A DNA stretch of 64,000 nucleotides from Bartonella sp. M0283 (GCF_016100455.1 NZ_JACFSK010000001.1:744001-808000); one strand, 5' to 3'. Positions 36,954 to 47,988 are shown, counted from the first letter of the stretch. Made by a program: numbers and translations. The notes: generated by a model from the letters alone, not told the origin.

Positions 36954-37166
36954 GTGAAGCCTGATGAAATCAAGAAACTTGACGGCTACTTTAAGCGCAA
37001 ATTTCAAAACCGGTCACTGCAAGTAAAACCCAGACCTCGTAAAGATGATTCTTGTGAGCTTTATCTTGACGATGAGTTTCTCGGGGTGATTTACCGCGAC
37101 GAGGATGAAGGCGAATTGTCTTACAATTTTTCGATGGCAATTCTTGATATCGATCTCGACGAATAA
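36954..37166 (+). CDS. DUF3126 family protein
   Basis: A 70-residue acidic protein (MKPDEIKKLDGYFKRKF..., CELYLDDEFLGVIYRDEDEGELSYNF) of the small DUF3126 family found in alphaproteobacteria. The GTG at 36954 has an AGGAG 6 bases upstream. The function is unknown. It follows cysE by 84 bases and is closed by a strong terminator. Confidence 0.88.
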   Translation: MKPDEIKKLDGYFKRKFQNRSLQVKPRPRKDDSCELYLDDEFLGVIYRDEDEGELSYNFSMAILDIDLDE

Positions 37167-37216
37167 TCGAGATATTGATCATTAAAATCCTCGCAAGCCG
37201 ATAATTTTTTTGCATA

Positions 37217-37250
37217 AAGCCGCTGACATTCGTTAGCGGCTTGTTTTATT
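37217..37250. terminator. bidirectional rho-independent terminator
   Basis: AGCCGCTGAC pairs with GTTAGCGGCT (one G-T) around ATTC and is followed by TTGTTTTATTTTT on the plus strand. It lies between the convergent DUF3126 gene and radC, and A-rich sequence on the other side can serve radC. Confidence 0.85.
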
Positions 37251-37255
37251 TTTGT

Positions 37256-38029
37256 TCAGAGAAGTTTCTTTGCACGAAAGCTCACATAACCATTGCGTGC
37301 GATGATGATATGATCATGCACTGCTATGCCCAAGGCATTTGCAACATCTTTGATCATATGCGTCATCGAGATGTCGTCGCGAGAAGGCGACGGGTCGCCT
37401 GAGGGATGATTGTGAACAAGAATGAGTGCCGATGCAGAAAGTTGTAACGCACGTTTGACCACTTCCCTTGGGTAGACAGGTGTGTGATCTATAGTGCCAA
37501 TTTGCTGGATTTCATCAGCAATCAATCCATTTTTCTTGTCGAGAAAAAGGACACGGAATTGCTCCCTTGTTTCATGGGCCATAGCTGCTTTGCAATAGCC
37601 AAGAACCTTATCCCACGATGAAAAAATATCCCGTTTACGTAATTCCGCACGGTTTACACGTTCGGCTATACCCGAAAGGATTTTTAAATCCCGTGCTACA
37701 GAAGGTCCACATCCGGGTACTTCTTGCAAAAGTCCAATATCGGCACCGAGTACATCGGCGAGACTGCCAAACCGGTTCAACAGGGCCTTGGCTAATGGCT
37801 TCGTATCTGCGCGCGGAATCGAACGAAATAACAAGAGTTCCAGATATTCATAATCAGGAAAACCGACACCGTGGGTTTCGAAATAACGATGGCGCAATCG
37901 TTCACGGTGTCCTTTATTCTCCGCAATGAGGTTATCTTTCGATAGATCCGGCTTTCGACCGGAGAGTCCGGGCGTTAACGCAAAGGACGCTTCTTCGGAA
38001 AACGCATTTTTATCCGGATTCTTGGCCAT
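37256..38029 (-). CDS. radC: RadC family JAB-domain protein
   Basis: A 257-residue protein with an N-terminal helix-hairpin-helix region ([18 protein letters not shown]) and a C-terminal JAB/MPN metalloprotease-like domain with [14 protein letters not shown], the JAMM zinc motif. Despite the name, E. coli RadC is not a proven repair protein, and the role of the family is open. It follows map by 16 bases on the same strand and is probably co-transcribed with it. Confidence 0.93.
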   Translation of the reverse strand: MAKNPDKNAFSEEASFALTPGLSGRKPDLSKDNLIAENKGHRERLRHRYFETHGVGFPDYEYLELLLFRSIPRADTKPLAKALLNRFGSLADVLGADIGLLQEVPGCGPSVARDLKILSGIAERVNRAELRKRDIFSSWDKVLGYCKAAMAHETREQFRVLFLDKKNGLIADEIQQIGTIDHTPVYPREVVKRALQLSASALILVHNHPSGDPSPSRDDISMTHMIKDVANALGIAVHDHIIIARNGYVSFRAKKLL

Positions 38030-38045
38030 GATATGAGGTTCCCGC

Positions 38046-38876
38046 TCATGAATGTGTTACGGGAACGTAGTAAGTATTGTTTTGTGAAAGAGTGAAAATT
38101 TCAACACCGTCTTTTGTGACCGCCATTGTGTGCTCGTATTGTGCGGAAAGTGATCTGTCACGGGTGACTGCGGTCCAGCCATCATTAAGGATTTTCACAC
38201 CAGGCTTTCCAAGATTGATCATTGGTTCAATCGTGAAAATCATTCCCTCGCGTAACTCTGGTCCTTCACCGGGATTTCCGTAATGAAGAATATTCGGTGC
38301 ATCATGGAATATAAGTCCTACACCATGGCCGCAAAAATCACGTACGACAGAACAACGCTCCGACTCGGCGTAACGCTGGATTGCAGCGCCAATGTCACCG
38401 ACAGTAGCGCCCGGTTTAACTGCCGCAATCCCGCGCATGAGCGATTCGTGCGTGACTTCGAGTAAACGTTCTGAAGCTCTTTTTATCGGACCAACAGGAT
38501 ACATACGGCTGGTGTCACCATGCCAACCGTCTTTGATAAATGTTACGTCGACATTAACAATATCACCGGCATGAAGTTGTTTGTTTTCCGGAATTCCATG
38601 GCAAACAACATGATTGATCGATGTACAGCAGGATTTTGTGTAACCACGATAATTCAGATCGGCAGGCAGAGCATCACGATCGGCACCAAATGCGAACACA
38701 AAATCATCAATCTCTTGAGTGGTTACTCCCGGTTTGACGATGTCGACGAGTGCATCGAGACATTCTGCTGCGATCCGCCCAATTTTACGCATTCCAATGA
38801 AGGCTTCTTCATCGTAAATACGAATTTGTCCGGTGTATTTTACAGGTGCATTTTTATAATTGACGTAACTAACCAT
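38046..38876 (-). CDS. map: type I methionine aminopeptidase
   Basis: Removes the initiator methionine from nascent proteins. The 276-residue protein has the pita-bread fold residues: His in [11 protein letters not shown], Asp pair in [17 protein letters not shown], His in [11 protein letters not shown], and Glu in [10 protein letters not shown], with the last Glu near QYEHTMAVT. The ATG at 38876 has a TTAGG close upstream and removes an atypical 13-residue extension. It is the first gene of map-radC. Confidence 0.95.
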   Translation of the reverse strand: MVSYVNYKNAPVKYTGQIRIYDEEAFIGMRKIGRIAAECLDALVDIVKPGVTTQEIDDFVFAFGADRDALPADLNYRGYTKSCCTSINHVVCHGIPENKQLHAGDIVNVDVTFIKDGWHGDTSRMYPVGPIKRASERLLEVTHESLMRGIAAVKPGATVGDIGAAIQRYAESERCSVVRDFCGHGVGLIFHDAPNILHYGNPGEGPELREGMIFTIEPMINLGKPGVKILNDGWTAVTRDRSLSAQYEHTMAVTKDGVEIFTLSQNNTYYVPVTHS

Positions 38877-39506
38877 TTGCCTAACTATTTCTATCTTTTG
38901 ATATGACCGGCACATTGAACAACTTTAATAGCATGTCATATCACAAGCGATATTTCGATCTTCAATTTCAAACAAGCCTTCGTGAGACTGGTAGATACTA
39001 ATCTTACCGAAGGTGAATTCAAAGTAGCATGTTACCACTAAATCATAACAAGCATAATCTGTGATCGATATGATTGCACGTTATTTATCGGAACAATAAA
39101 GCCGAGTGCCGCTAAGATAACGTCTTTTTTACCGATGAAAAATTTACGTCAATTCCAGCGGCTCCCTGCAAAACCGGCTAAAATCCAAGAAAACAACGTT
39201 GGTTAGGGATGCTGGACTCAAACCGGAAAAAAATATCATTGACGCATTGAAGTCTTAGTCATCAAGTCATTTGACAGGTTGAACAAAATGTAAACAAGGA
39301 CTGCCAAAGGGATTAAAAAATATATTATAGGACATCAAAAACGGGATTAGAAAATCTAAAATTAATAGTGAGACAATGGATACAAGAAAATATTATCCGT
39401 CGGGCAAAACTATATTATTCGTATTAAGAAACGATATCGATAATATGACACGGATTAATTCCAACCGGATATGAATAATCCTGACTGGCAATTGTCCTGA
39501 AAAAAG
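38877..39506. other. gene-free stretch upstream of map
   Basis: About 630 AT-rich bases without a supportable gene; stops are dense in all frames. It would hold the map promoter on its left side. I see no repeat, tRNA or clear hairpin with a T run. Confidence 0.45.
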
Positions 39507-39617
39507 TTAGAGAATTGCCAGAACGTCGCTAATGGTCATATTGGCGCAAAGGACCATGATTGTTGTAATAATAGCAACCGCTGTTAGTGTGATTGTTGTT
39601 TTAATTTCAATGTTCAT
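39507..39617 (-). CDS. possible 36-residue membrane protein
   Basis: A minus-strand frame starting at the ATG at 39617 encodes MNIEIKTTITLTAVAIITT... with one strongly hydrophobic segment of about 20 residues, ending in SDVLAIL. Such one-pass small proteins are easily missed. The ribosome binding site is weak (GGGGGTCGAG), and a longer open frame covers the same strand into trmJ, so chance is a real possibility. Confidence 0.3.
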   Translation of the reverse strand: MNIEIKTTITLTAVAIITTIMVLCANMTISDVLAIL

Positions 39618-39789
39618 TTTCTCGACCCCCATAGCAACAGGTTCAATAAAATTTATATCATCTGCAAAAATGACCGGATTTAGGCATGAAAAAGGCAATT
39701 TGTCGTTCTTTTCGAGATCAAGGTTAATGTTTGGTTGAGGTTCTGTGAAAGACGCATTAAAACGCATCAAAAATAAAAGAAGAAATGAA

Positions 39790-40611
39790 ATGGCTGGAAC
39801 AGATAGGAAAAGAGAAAATATGACGGGTGGTCCCGTTATTGTACTTGTCGAACCACAATTGCCTGAAAATATCGGTATGGTGGCACGCGCTATGGCGAAT
39901 TTTGGTCTTTCCGAATTGCGGCTTGTCAACCCACGGGAAGAGTTTCCAAACGAGAAAGCTATAGCCACTGCCAGCAAAGCAGATCACATCATCAACGGTG
40001 CTCAAGTATTCGATAGTTTGCGGGAGGCAATTTCTGACATAAACTTTGTCTTTGCTACGACCGCCCGTGAACGTGACGGATTCAAACCGGTAAGAAGTGC
40101 AGTAGAGGCGGCGGATGCTATGCGGATAAGGGAAAATTCGGGACAACGCACTGCCATTTTATTCGGTCGTGAAAGGTGGGGGTTGAATAATGAGGAAATC
40201 AGTCTGTCTGACGAAATTGTGACCTTTCCTGTCAATCCGGCATTTGCTTCCCTGAATATTGCTCAGGCTGTTTTGCTCATGTCATATGAGTGGATGAAAT
40301 CCGGTTTGGAACGGCAAACTGACACCGCATTTCGTAACAAGGAAATGGAACCGGCGCATAAAGCCACGCTCTACGGCCTTTTCGAACAATTGGAAGAAGC
40401 GTTGGATGTTCGCGGGTATTTCCGACCGAAAGAGCGCAAAGAGATCATGGTGGAGAACTTACGTTCGGTTCTCACTCGTGCAGCATTCAGCGAGCCGGAA
40501 ATACGCCTTTTAAGAGGGGTTGTTTCTTCTCTCGATCATTTTTCACCCAAACTGCCGCGCGGGGCGGGGGCGCCGGACCATCGTAAACGGACAAAGGAAA
40601 ATAGTAATTAA
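39790..40611 (+). CDS. trmJ: tRNA (cytidine/uridine-2'-O-)-methyltransferase TrmJ
   Basis: TrmJ methylates the 2'-OH of nucleotide 32 in the tRNA anticodon loop. It is a SPOUT-class enzyme with [22 protein letters not shown] near the start, [16 protein letters not shown] and [16 protein letters not shown] forming the trefoil knot. About 273 residues are counted from the ATG at 39790; a GTG at 39745 and an ATG at 39820 are alternatives. murI follows after 1 base, so the two are co-transcribed. Confidence 0.92.
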   Translation: MAGTDRKRENMTGGPVIVLVEPQLPENIGMVARAMANFGLSELRLVNPREEFPNEKAIATASKADHIINGAQVFDSLREAISDINFVFATTARERDGFKPVRSAVEAADAMRIRENSGQRTAILFGRERWGLNNEEISLSDEIVTFPVNPAFASLNIAQAVLLMSYEWMKSGLERQTDTAFRNKEMEPAHKATLYGLFEQLEEALDVRGYFRPKERKEIMVENLRSVLTRAAFSEPEIRLLRGVVSSLDHFSPKLPRGAGAPDHRKRTKENSN

Positions 40612-40612
40612 A

Positions 40613-41419
40613 ATGACAGAACGGCCTATACTGTTTTTCGACAGTGGCATCGGCGGGCTTACAGTATTGCGCGAGACGCGTATTTTTATTCCCGATCGAA
40701 AATTTATCTATATCGCAGACGATGCTGCTTTTCCGTATGGGAATTGGGAAGAAGATGAGCTCAAATCCCATATTCTAGAGCTGTTTGCAAAGTTATTAAA
40801 TCTCTATAATCCGATTCTTTGCATTGTCGCCTGCAACACCGCATCCACCCTGGTTTTGAAGGATTTGCGTCGAGCCCATCCCGATGTGCCTTTTATCGGA
40901 ACAGTCCCTGCGATAAAACCCGCTGCCGAACAGACACGTTCGGGCTTGATATCGGTTCTTGCAACACCGGGAACCGTCAAACGTGCCTATACGCATGAAC
41001 TCATTTCCTCTTTCGCTTCCAAGTGTCACGTCAGACTCGTGGGAAGCGCCAAATTGGCCGGTTTTGCAGAAGATTATTTAAGAAGAAAGCCGGTTGATCG
41101 CGCATCTCTGAAAGAAGAGATAGCACCGTGCTTTGTCGAGAAAGACGGTCATCACACCGATATTGTTGTACTTGCGTGTACACATTATCCATTTCTGGTC
41201 AATTTATTCCGCAAAAATGCAAAGTGGCCGGTTGACTGGATAGACCCTGCCGAGGCTGTAGCGAAGCGTGCATTATCTTTGCTTCCGGATGCTGACCAAG
41301 TCCAGACTCTGACCGAACACCTTGATCTTGCCCATTTTACTTCCGGCAGGACCGACTATGCGACAAACAGATTGCTTCATGGATTCGGTTTGCGTTTGAC
41401 GCCGCTTGGTCAAGAATGA
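40613..41419 (+). CDS. murI: glutamate racemase
   Basis: Makes D-glutamate for peptidoglycan. The 268-residue protein has [12 protein letters not shown] with the catalytic aspartate, VACNTAST with Cys74, and [10 protein letters not shown] with Cys189, the two acid-base cysteines. The ATG at 40613 is chosen, 1 base after the trmJ stop with AAAGGA upstream; the longer open frame overlaps trmJ and adds no family sequence. Confidence 0.95.
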   Translation: MTERPILFFDSGIGGLTVLRETRIFIPDRKFIYIADDAAFPYGNWEEDELKSHILELFAKLLNLYNPILCIVACNTASTLVLKDLRRAHPDVPFIGTVPAIKPAAEQTRSGLISVLATPGTVKRAYTHELISSFASKCHVRLVGSAKLAGFAEDYLRRKPVDRASLKEEIAPCFVEKDGHHTDIVVLACTHYPFLVNLFRKNAKWPVDWIDPAEAVAKRALSLLPDADQVQTLTEHLDLAHFTSGRTDYATNRLLHGFGLRLTPLGQE

Positions 41420-41922
41420 AGATTTAATTTCAAAATCCTGACAGCGCGCAGTTTTGGCGTCTAATCGGCGAACAAGGTACGCGATCGTATCCGTTATAAC
41501 TGGATTTGATAAAATTGAGGAAAGGGCAAGCGCAGGGCGCTAACGGATTGCAGCTAATTTACGTCGACAACCGAACCCGTTTGAACTTTTTAACCTGCAT
41601 TCAAACGTATTTTTCGACCCTAAAATTGTTTTTGGAACGAAATTTACAAACTTCATTTTGTATTGTACCAAAAATCGCGGAAAAATAGGCACTGTTTTTC
41701 AACCTATATCGGTCCGTCCGCTTGACTTCGAATGTTAATTTCATTAAAGAACCTCACAAGTTTTTTCGGTTGACGATAAAGCTTTAACCGACGTGTCCCG
41801 TGGACATTTGCGCAAAGCGTGCGCGATTTGTCCTGTCAGTTCATGAATTTTCATGGGCAGAGGAGGGCGCGTTTCCCGGAAACAATAAATATTGTTTCGT
41901 TATTAAATTTTAAGGAAATGCG
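41420..41922. other. intergenic region and rpsD leader
   Basis: About 500 bases between murI and rpsD. It contains a likely promoter at 41722-41750 and, in the presumed leader, two small hairpins: CATGAA-TT-TTCATG near 41843 and AAACAATA-AATATTGTTT-like near 41880. The murI-proximal half has only a short unconvincing open frame. Confidence 0.45.
41722..41750 (+). promoter_or_regulatory. rpsD: likely rpsD promoter
   Basis: TTGACT (41722-41727), a 17-base spacer, then TAAAGA (41745-41750). Transcription from here would give a leader of about 165 bases before rpsD, room for translational control, which is known for S4 in other bacteria. Confidence 0.4.
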
Positions 41923-42540
41923 ATGAGCAAGCGCGAAACTACGAAATATAAAATTGACCGCCGTATGGGCGAAAACATTTGGGGGCGTCCGAAGTCTCCG
42001 GTTAACCGTCGTGAATATGGTCCGGGTCAACATGGTCAACGCCGTAAAGGCAAGCTTTCCGATTATGGCACCCAATTGCGCGCCAAGCAGAAACTGAAAG
42101 GTTTCTATGGTGATATTTCGGAAAAACAATTCCACCGCATTTACGAGGAAGCTGGCCGTCGTCGTGGTGACACAGGCGAAAACCTGATCGGTCTTCTCGA
42201 ATCACGCCTTGATGCGATTGTTTATCGCGCAAAATTTGTTCCGACAATTTTTGCTGCACGTCAGTTCATCAATCATGGTCATGTGAATGTGAATGGTCGT
42301 CGTACCAATATTCAATCTTATCGTTGCAAGCCCGGTGATGTAATTGAAGTTCGCGAAAAGTCGAAGCAGTTGGCACTTGTTCTTGAAGCAACACAGTTGC
42401 CGGAGCGCGATGTCCCTGATTACATTGAAGCCGATCACACCAAGATGAAGGCTACCTACACACGCATTCCGGCTTTTGCCGATGTTCCATATGCTGTTCA
42501 GATGGAACCAAATCTGGTTGTCGAATTTTATTCACGTTAA
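41923..42540 (+). CDS. rpsD: 30S ribosomal protein S4
   Basis: S4 nucleates assembly of the small subunit by binding the 5' domain of 16S rRNA. The 205-residue protein begins [21 protein letters not shown], as in alphaproteobacteria, and has the S4 RNA-binding domain ([30 protein letters not shown]) at about 93-155. A TAAGGA lies 6 bases upstream. It stands alone and outside a ribosomal operon, as usual in Rhizobiales, and is followed by a strong terminator. Confidence 0.97.
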   Translation: MSKRETTKYKIDRRMGENIWGRPKSPVNRREYGPGQHGQRRKGKLSDYGTQLRAKQKLKGFYGDISEKQFHRIYEEAGRRRGDTGENLIGLLESRLDAIVYRAKFVPTIFAARQFINHGHVNVNGRRTNIQSYRCKPGDVIEVREKSKQLALVLEATQLPERDVPDYIEADHTKMKATYTRIPAFADVPYAVQMEPNLVVEFYSR

Positions 42541-42565
42541 TTGTGAAGCAAATTTTCGGTTTATG

Positions 42566-42596
42566 CAGGGAGCCCATCGGCTCCCTGTTTTTGTTT
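42566..42596 (+). terminator. rho-independent terminator of rpsD
   Basis: CAGGGAGCC and GGCTCCCTG form a perfect 9-bp stem with a 4-base loop, followed by TTTTTGTTTT, 25 bases after the stop codon. Confidence 0.92.
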
Positions 42597-42621
42597 TAAG
42601 ATATTTTTGAAGGAAGGTGAA

Positions 42622-43455
42622 ATGGTCGCACTGAATGATATCGACGATAATGTTGATGGTTGTCATCCGCTATTTCGTGATGCTCCTTCAACAGTTGAAT
42701 TCAATAAGTTGAGAAAACGTTTGTTGCGGCATATGCGTCAAGCATTGGACGATTTTTCGATGATTAAACCGGGGCAGAAATGGCTCGTTGCTATGTCTGG
42801 TGGCAAAGATTCTTATGGATTGCTTGCACTTCTCCTTGATTTGAAATGGCGCGGCTTATTGCCGGTTGATCTTTTGGCTTGCAATCTTGATCAGGGACAA
42901 CCCGGATTTCCAAAAAATGTTTTACCGGACTTTTTTAAAAAATATGGAATTCCCTTCAGGATAGAATATCAGGACACTTATTCCATAGTCACTGAAAAAC
43001 TGGATAATAATCAAACCTATTGTTCGCTCTGCTCGAGATTAAGGCGGGGCAATCTTTACAGGATTGCGCGCGAAGAGGGGTGCTCTGCTCTGGTTCTCGG
43101 GCACCATCGGGACGATGTGCTGGAAACGTTTTTCATGAATCTTTTTCACGGCGGACGTTTGGCTGCCATGCCGGGCAAGCTGGTAAATGACGAGGGAGAT
43201 ATGCTGGTTTTGCGGCCGCTTGTCTATGCAGCGGAAGAAGATCTCGCAAAATTTGCCGAAGCCATGAAGTTCCCGATTATACCGTGCAACCTTTGCGGCA
43301 GTCAGGATGGTCTTCAGCGCAATGCCATGAAAAATATGCTGAACGATATCGAAAAGAAAATGCCCGGCCGTAAAGACACGATGATACGTGCATTGACAAA
43401 TGTTCGTCCAAGCCACTTGTTGGACAAGAAGCTTTTCGATTTCAGTGGTCTTTAA
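42622..43455 (+). CDS. ttcA: tRNA 2-thiocytidine(32) synthetase TtcA
   Basis: TtcA thiolates cytidine 32 of some tRNAs using an ATP-activated intermediate and a [4Fe-4S] cluster. The 277-residue protein has the PP-loop SGGKDS (59-64) and two CxxC pairs, Cys134/Cys137 and Cys222/Cys225, that serve the cluster. The ATG at 42622 follows AAGGAAGGT closely; a TTG five codons upstream is less likely. With trmJ nearby the window carries two modifiers of tRNA position 32. Confidence 0.94.
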   Translation: MVALNDIDDNVDGCHPLFRDAPSTVEFNKLRKRLLRHMRQALDDFSMIKPGQKWLVAMSGGKDSYGLLALLLDLKWRGLLPVDLLACNLDQGQPGFPKNVLPDFFKKYGIPFRIEYQDTYSIVTEKLDNNQTYCSLCSRLRRGNLYRIAREEGCSALVLGHHRDDVLETFFMNLFHGGRLAAMPGKLVNDEGDMLVLRPLVYAAEEDLAKFAEAMKFPIIPCNLCGSQDGLQRNAMKNMLNDIEKKMPGRKDTMIRALTNVRPSHLLDKKLFDFSGL

Positions 43456-43508
43456 GTATGTTTTTATTCCGCCCTTAACACATGTCTATAGACGTGCCTA
43501 ACGGTTAT

Positions 43509-43636
43509 AGAATCGGCTGAAAATAGAGTTCGAACAGATATTTGTTGGATAGAAGACCATAAAACTATCCGGTGTTAATATGTTGGAACAGGGATAGTTT
43601 TATTTCCTTGTTAACAAATAATCGAAAGCCGATTCT
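43509..43636. repeat. 128-bp nested inverted repeat
   Basis: Three arms pair in register. The outer arm AGAATCGGCT (43509-43518) pairs with AGCCGATTCT (43627-43636). The middle arm TATTTGTT (43539-43546) pairs with AACAAATA (43613-43620). The inner arm ATAAAACTATCC (43559-43570) pairs with GGATAGTTTTAT (43592-43603) around a 21-base loop. It lies between the convergent ttcA and MFS genes. The inner stem followed by TTCCTTGTT could end transcription, but the extent of nesting goes beyond a simple terminator. Confidence 0.8.
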
Positions 43637-43696
43637 GAAACAGCAGAAGACGGTCGGTTCTATAACGCGTTTATAATGTTGTCCGGAATAGCGGGC

Positions 43697-44977
43697 TCAA
43701 TCTTTGTCTGAATTCATGAGCGTTACATGAGATCTATGGCGGGCTCCGGAAAATAGCCTTCCTTTTTCGGCTATCAGTATCAATATGATTGCGCCACATG
43801 AAAGCAGAAAAAATCCTCCTGCAATCGGAATTGTCGTACCGTCAAATTTTTGCGCAATAATAAACCCCAGTCCTGCACCGATAATCGTTTGCAGAAAGCC
43901 GAACACCGAGGAAGCAGTTCCTGCAACCTTTCCGAGTGGTTCCATGGCAAGCGAGTTGAAATTGGCACCTAATCCACCATAGGAAAACATGATGATGATA
44001 AGCAGCACCATGAAATATAGGAATGGTGTGGAACCTCCTGCAGAGATCGAGCCGATAAACCAGATCAATGATGCGAAACAAAAAATTAACAACAGAGAAT
44101 GGGAAATTTTTCGCATTCCGAAGCGTCCGACAAATAATGAATTCAGAAAAGCGGAGAGGGCCTGAAAAGCGGCCACAAGAGCAAAAGCCGCAGGAAACCA
44201 CGGACCAAGATGATAAATTCCATCATAAATTTGTTGTGAGGTGTTAAGGGTGCAAAATAACCCCCCGAGCGCCATCGAAAATGCCAAAGTATAGCAAAGA
44301 GAAACGCGATTTGAGAGGACCATCACAAGGCTTTCTCCAACAGACGAAAAGGTTAGAGGACGTTCCTCATACAAGGTTTCGGGCAAGCGAAAATAAACCC
44401 AGAAAGCGATAAGAATACCGGCCAAGGCCATAAAGAGAAAGATAAATTGCCAATGACCGAAAACCATAATTGCTTGACCGATTGCCGGTGCAACAACCGG
44501 AACGATCATGAAGACCATCATGACAATGGACATAACTTCAGCCATTTGGCGGCCGCCATATATGTCACGCACAACGGAAACTGTGAGAACGCGGGTTGCC
44601 GCGGCTCCGATTCCCTGAATAGCCCGCAATATCAATAACCATGCAAAACTTGGAGCAAAGGCACAGGCTGCAGATGAAAGTGAATAAAATATCAAACCGG
44701 CTATAATGGGCTTACGCCGGCCGAACCGGTCACTGATCGGCCCGAATGACAATTGCGATAATCCGAAGCCGATGAGATAAGAAAAAATAATATAATGTTG
44801 GTCATTTTCCCCTGACATCCGGAGACTATGGGACATGTCAGTCATTGCCGGCAACATAATGTCAATGGCTATTGCATTGGTCGCCATAAGTGTTGCGATC
44901 ATGACTATAAATTCTTTATAGCCAAGATTTGCCTTTACCGCTTCTATGTGCTGTTGTTCGCTCAAATTTTGTGACAT
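43697..44977 (-). CDS. Bcr/CflA-type multidrug efflux MFS transporter
   Basis: A 426-residue carrier of the drug:proton antiporter family with twelve predicted membrane segments. It has AIDIMLPAMTDMS in the first segment, GLSQLSFGPISDRFGRRKPII in the loop after segment 2 and RAIQGIGAAATRVLTVSVVRD in segments 4-5, both typical of the Bcr/CflA group. The ATG at 44977 with AGGGA upstream is used; the open frame extends 14 codons further. It is monocistronic and convergent with ttcA. The drug range is unknown. Confidence 0.9.
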   Translation of the reverse strand: MSQNLSEQQHIEAVKANLGYKEFIVMIATLMATNAIAIDIMLPAMTDMSHSLRMSGENDQHYIIFSYLIGFGLSQLSFGPISDRFGRRKPIIAGLIFYSLSSAACAFAPSFAWLLILRAIQGIGAAATRVLTVSVVRDIYGGRQMAEVMSIVMMVFMIVPVVAPAIGQAIMVFGHWQFIFLFMALAGILIAFWVYFRLPETLYEERPLTFSSVGESLVMVLSNRVSLCYTLAFSMALGGLFCTLNTSQQIYDGIYHLGPWFPAAFALVAAFQALSAFLNSLFVGRFGMRKISHSLLLIFCFASLIWFIGSISAGGSTPFLYFMVLLIIIMFSYGGLGANFNSLAMEPLGKVAGTASSVFGFLQTIIGAGLGFIIAQKFDGTTIPIAGGFFLLSCGAIILILIAEKGRLFSGARHRSHVTLMNSDKD

Positions 44978-45049
44978 GGGGTCCCTATAACAAAAGTGCC
45001 GATCATAAGACCGGCACAATGATTAAAATGGCAATAGTCCTGATATGAT

Positions 45050-45382
45050 TTAGGCAGTTTTAACAGCTATGCCTTTCTCTTCAAGCAAATTCTGCAATTC
45101 ACCGTTCTGGAACATTTCACGGATGATATCACAGCCGCCAACGAATTCTCCCTTAACATAAAGTTGCGGGATGGTTGGCCAATTGGAATAGTCTTTAATT
45201 GCTTGACGTAATTCGTCCGACGTCAATACATTGACACCTTTATAGTCAAGTCCGAGATAGTCCAGAATTTGTACCACTTGTCCAGAAAACCCGCACTGAG
45301 GAAAACCGGGAGTGCCTTTCATAAACAGTACAATGTCATTGGATTTGACTTCGTTATCAATAAAATCGCGGGCAGCGGTCAT
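45050..45382 (-). CDS. grxD: monothiol glutaredoxin (Grx4 family)
   Basis: A 110-residue CGFS-type glutaredoxin, with the active-site Cys30 in [28 protein letters not shown] for glutathione, and [17 protein letters not shown] glutaredoxins carry [2Fe-2S] clusters and work with BolA proteins in iron-sulfur trafficking. bolA lies 101 bases upstream on the same strand, in line with that partnership. It is the last gene of the pur-bolA-grxD series. Confidence 0.96.
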   Translation of the reverse strand: MTAARDFIDNEVKSNDIVLFMKGTPGFPQCGFSGQVVQILDYLGLDYKGVNVLTSDELRQAIKDYSNWPTIPQLYVKGEFVGGCDIIREMFQNGELQNLLEEKGIAVKTA

Positions 45383-45483
45383 TTCTTTTCCTTCCGTTTA
45401 AGCCACTTAAGGCTATCGAAAAATCGAGTTATATGTATGGTTAAAAAGGGAATGAAACAAGCCCTTTCGCAATAAAGTCCGCG

Positions 45484-45717
45484 TCAATCCGGTACACTGG
45501 TTTGTAGGGCAAGTGCATGAAGCACACCACCCATATTGCCTTTTAAAGCGTTATAAACCATTTGATGCTGCTGTACACGGTTCTTGCCGCGAAAGCTTTC
45601 GGCAACAACTTCGGCTGCATAATGTTCACCATCACCGGCCAAATCACGGATTGTCACTTTGGCATCGGGAATGCCATCACGAATGAGTTTCTCAATCTCA
45701 TGTGCGTCCATTGCCAT
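45484..45717 (-). CDS. bolA: BolA family protein
   Basis: A 77-residue BolA-like protein with the class II KH-like fold: the variable loop carries DLAGDGEHYAAEVVAESFRGK, followed by NRVQQHQMVYNALKG with the conserved C-terminal histidine. An AGGAG lies 7 bases before the ATG. It is placed between purL and grxD and probably partners the glutaredoxin in [2Fe-2S] cluster handling. Confidence 0.94.
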   Translation of the reverse strand: MAMDAHEIEKLIRDGIPDAKVTIRDLAGDGEHYAAEVVAESFRGKNRVQQHQMVYNALKGNMGGVLHALALQTSVPD

Positions 45718-45780
45718 AATGCATCTCCTATATTTTATTCGGTCAGAATAGCATAAGCTGAATAGCTAATCGACGGTTTG

Positions 45781-47988
45781 TTACTTATTTTCCATAAAGT
45801 CTGGAAACCAGCTTTCATAAGCGTTTTCCAGTTGTTTGGCAGAGAGTTTTATGTGTTCTTCAACGACAAGATCCTCACCGGTCACTTTACCGAGATTGGT
45901 AAGTTTTACGCCGGCTTGTTTGGCTTGTTCTTCAACAGCGGCATATTTGTCGGCATTGACAGATATCAGGTAACGCGCCTGATCTTCGCCAAAGAGCTCT
46001 GCATGGGCAGGCATTTTCCCGGTTAATTTCGCACTTATACCACGATGCGATTTTATAACCATTTCTGCCAGAGCAATTGCCAAGCCGCCATCAGAAAGGT
46101 CGTGACAAGCGGTAATCATTCCTGTTTCTATCAATTTTCTGACGAAACAACCATTTTTCTTTTCTTTGTCAAGATCAACGTGGGGAGGGGTACCTTCTGC
46201 CTTGCCCAAAATATCACGTAAATAGACTGATTGCCCCAAATGGAAACCGCAATCACCGACAAGAACGACAAAATCTCCGTCTTTCATTCCATCAATTCTT
46301 GCCATCTTATGCCAATCGTCGATCAGACCGACGCCCGCCATTGTGGGGGTAGGCAATATGCCCTCGCCATTGGTTTCATTGTAAAGCGAAACATTTCCGG
46401 ATACGATCGGAAAATCGAGCTTTTTACATGCTTCACCAATACCTTTGATTGCATAGACAAGCTGGCCCATAATTTCGGGCTTTTCAGGGTTGCCGAAATT
46501 CAAATTGTCACTGCAGGCAAGAGGTTTGGCGCCCGTGGCACAAAGATTACGCCAACATTCGGCAACAGCTTGTTTGCCCCCTTCGAATGGATCAGCCTGA
46601 CAATATCTCGGTGTAACATCGGAAGAAAAAGCAAGCGCTTTATGGGCATTTCCCTCGACACGGATAACACCGGCATCGCCGCCCGGCCGCACAAGACTAT
46701 TTCCCTGAATAAGGGTATCATATTGCTCATAGACCCAACGCTTCGAACTCTGGTCAGCAGAACCCAGAAGTTTCAATAACGCATCCTGCAGATTCACTTG
46801 CCGGATATTGGCGATATCTATTTTTTCAGCCTCTACAGGTTTTACCCATGGCCGGTCATATTCCGGCGCTTCATCACCCAATTTTTTAATGGGCAGATTA
46901 GCGACTTCTTCACCGTGATGAAGAACACGAAACCGCAAATCATCAGTTGTTTTTCCGACGATAGAAAAATCAAGACCCCATTTTTTGAAGATTGCAGCCG
47001 CTTCTTTTTCGAGCTCCGGCTTCAAAATCATCAGCATACGTTCCTGACTTTCGGAAAGCATCATCTCGTAAGCCGACATATTGATTTCACGAACCGGTAC
47101 ACGATCAAGATCAAGTTCGATACCGAGATCGCCTTTTGCTCCCATTTCAACGGCAGAGCAGGTGAGGCCGGCTGCCCCCATATCCTGAATGGCAATAACG
47201 GCGCCTGATGCCATGAGTTCCAGACACGCTTCCAACAGGCATTTTTCGGTAAAGGGATCGCCTACCTGAACAGTAGGCCGTTTTTCACCAATTGTTTCAT
47301 CAAATTCGGCGGAAGCCATGGTCGCACCGCCGACACCATCACGACCGGTTTTTGCGCCGAGATAGACGACAGGAAGTCCGACGCCTTCGGCTTTGGAATA
47401 AAAAAGTGCATTGGTTTTAGCAATTCCGGCGGCAAATGCATTGACGAGAATATTTCCATTATAGCTCTTGTCAAAATTCACTTCGCCGCCAACGGTTGGT
47501 ACACCGAATGCATTTCCATATCCGCCTACACCGGAAACCACGCCGGAGACGAGATGTCTCGTCCGAGGATGATCGGGTGAACCGAAACGAAGCGCATTCA
47601 TGGCCGCAACTGGTCTTGCTCCCATTGTGAACACATCACGCAAAATTCCTCCAACACCGGTGGCAGCGCCCTGATAGGGCTCGATATAGGAAGGGTGGTT
47701 GTGGCTTTCCATTTTGAATACAACGCATTCGCCATCGCCAATATCTACGACGCCGGCATTTTCACCGGGCCCCTGAATAACACAATCGCCTTTTGTAGGG
47801 AGCGTTCTGAGCCATTTCTTTGATGATTTATATGAGCAATGTTCGTTCCACATTGCCGAAAAGATTCCGAGTTCCGTGAATGTTGGCTCACGGCCGACGA
47901 GTTCGAGAATGCGCGCATATTCGTCGGGCTTCAATCCGTGTGCAGCAATGAGTTCTGGTGTAATGGCAATGTCGTTTTTCACGCTCAT
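45781..47988 (-). CDS. purL: phosphoribosylformylglycinamidine synthase subunit PurL
   Basis: The large synthetase subunit of the three-part FGAM synthase; with PurQ and PurS it converts FGAR to FGAM. The 735-residue protein is the small PurL form, with [14 protein letters not shown] near the start, the ATP/FGAR region [46 protein letters not shown], and a second half with a repeated AIR-synthetase-like fold. It follows the lipoprotein gene by 52 bases. Confidence 0.97.
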   Translation of the reverse strand: MSVKNDIAITPELIAAHGLKPDEYARILELVGREPTFTELGIFSAMWNEHCSYKSSKKWLRTLPTKGDCVIQGPGENAGVVDIGDGECVVFKMESHNHPSYIEPYQGAATGVGGILRDVFTMGARPVAAMNALRFGSPDHPRTRHLVSGVVSGVGGYGNAFGVPTVGGEVNFDKSYNGNILVNAFAAGIAKTNALFYSKAEGVGLPVVYLGAKTGRDGVGGATMASAEFDETIGEKRPTVQVGDPFTEKCLLEACLELMASGAVIAIQDMGAAGLTCSAVEMGAKGDLGIELDLDRVPVREINMSAYEMMLSESQERMLMILKPELEKEAAAIFKKWGLDFSIVGKTTDDLRFRVLHHGEEVANLPIKKLGDEAPEYDRPWVKPVEAEKIDIANIRQVNLQDALLKLLGSADQSSKRWVYEQYDTLIQGNSLVRPGGDAGVIRVEGNAHKALAFSSDVTPRYCQADPFEGGKQAVAECWRNLCATGAKPLACSDNLNFGNPEKPEIMGQLVYAIKGIGEACKKLDFPIVSGNVSLYNETNGEGILPTPTMAGVGLIDDWHKMARIDGMKDGDFVVLVGDCGFHLGQSVYLRDILGKAEGTPPHVDLDKEKKNGCFVRKLIETGMITACHDLSDGGLAIALAEMVIKSHRGISAKLTGKMPAHAELFGEDQARYLISVNADKYAAVEEQAKQAGVKLTNLGKVTGEDLVVEEHIKLSAKQLENAYESWFPDFMENK

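Noticed and set aside
39507..39977. 156-codon minus-strand open frame across the trmJ start
   Set aside because: Most of it is antisense to the well-supported trmJ gene and has no family-like sequence; only its last 36 codons after an internal ATG were kept as a weak candidate.
41506..41688. 60-codon open frame upstream of rpsD
   Set aside because: No good ribosome binding site or family resemblance; it lies in the spacer before the rpsD promoter.
43559..43603. insertion sequence or transposon ends
   Set aside because: The inverted repeats enclose only 21 to 108 bases and no transposase; no target-site duplication is apparent.
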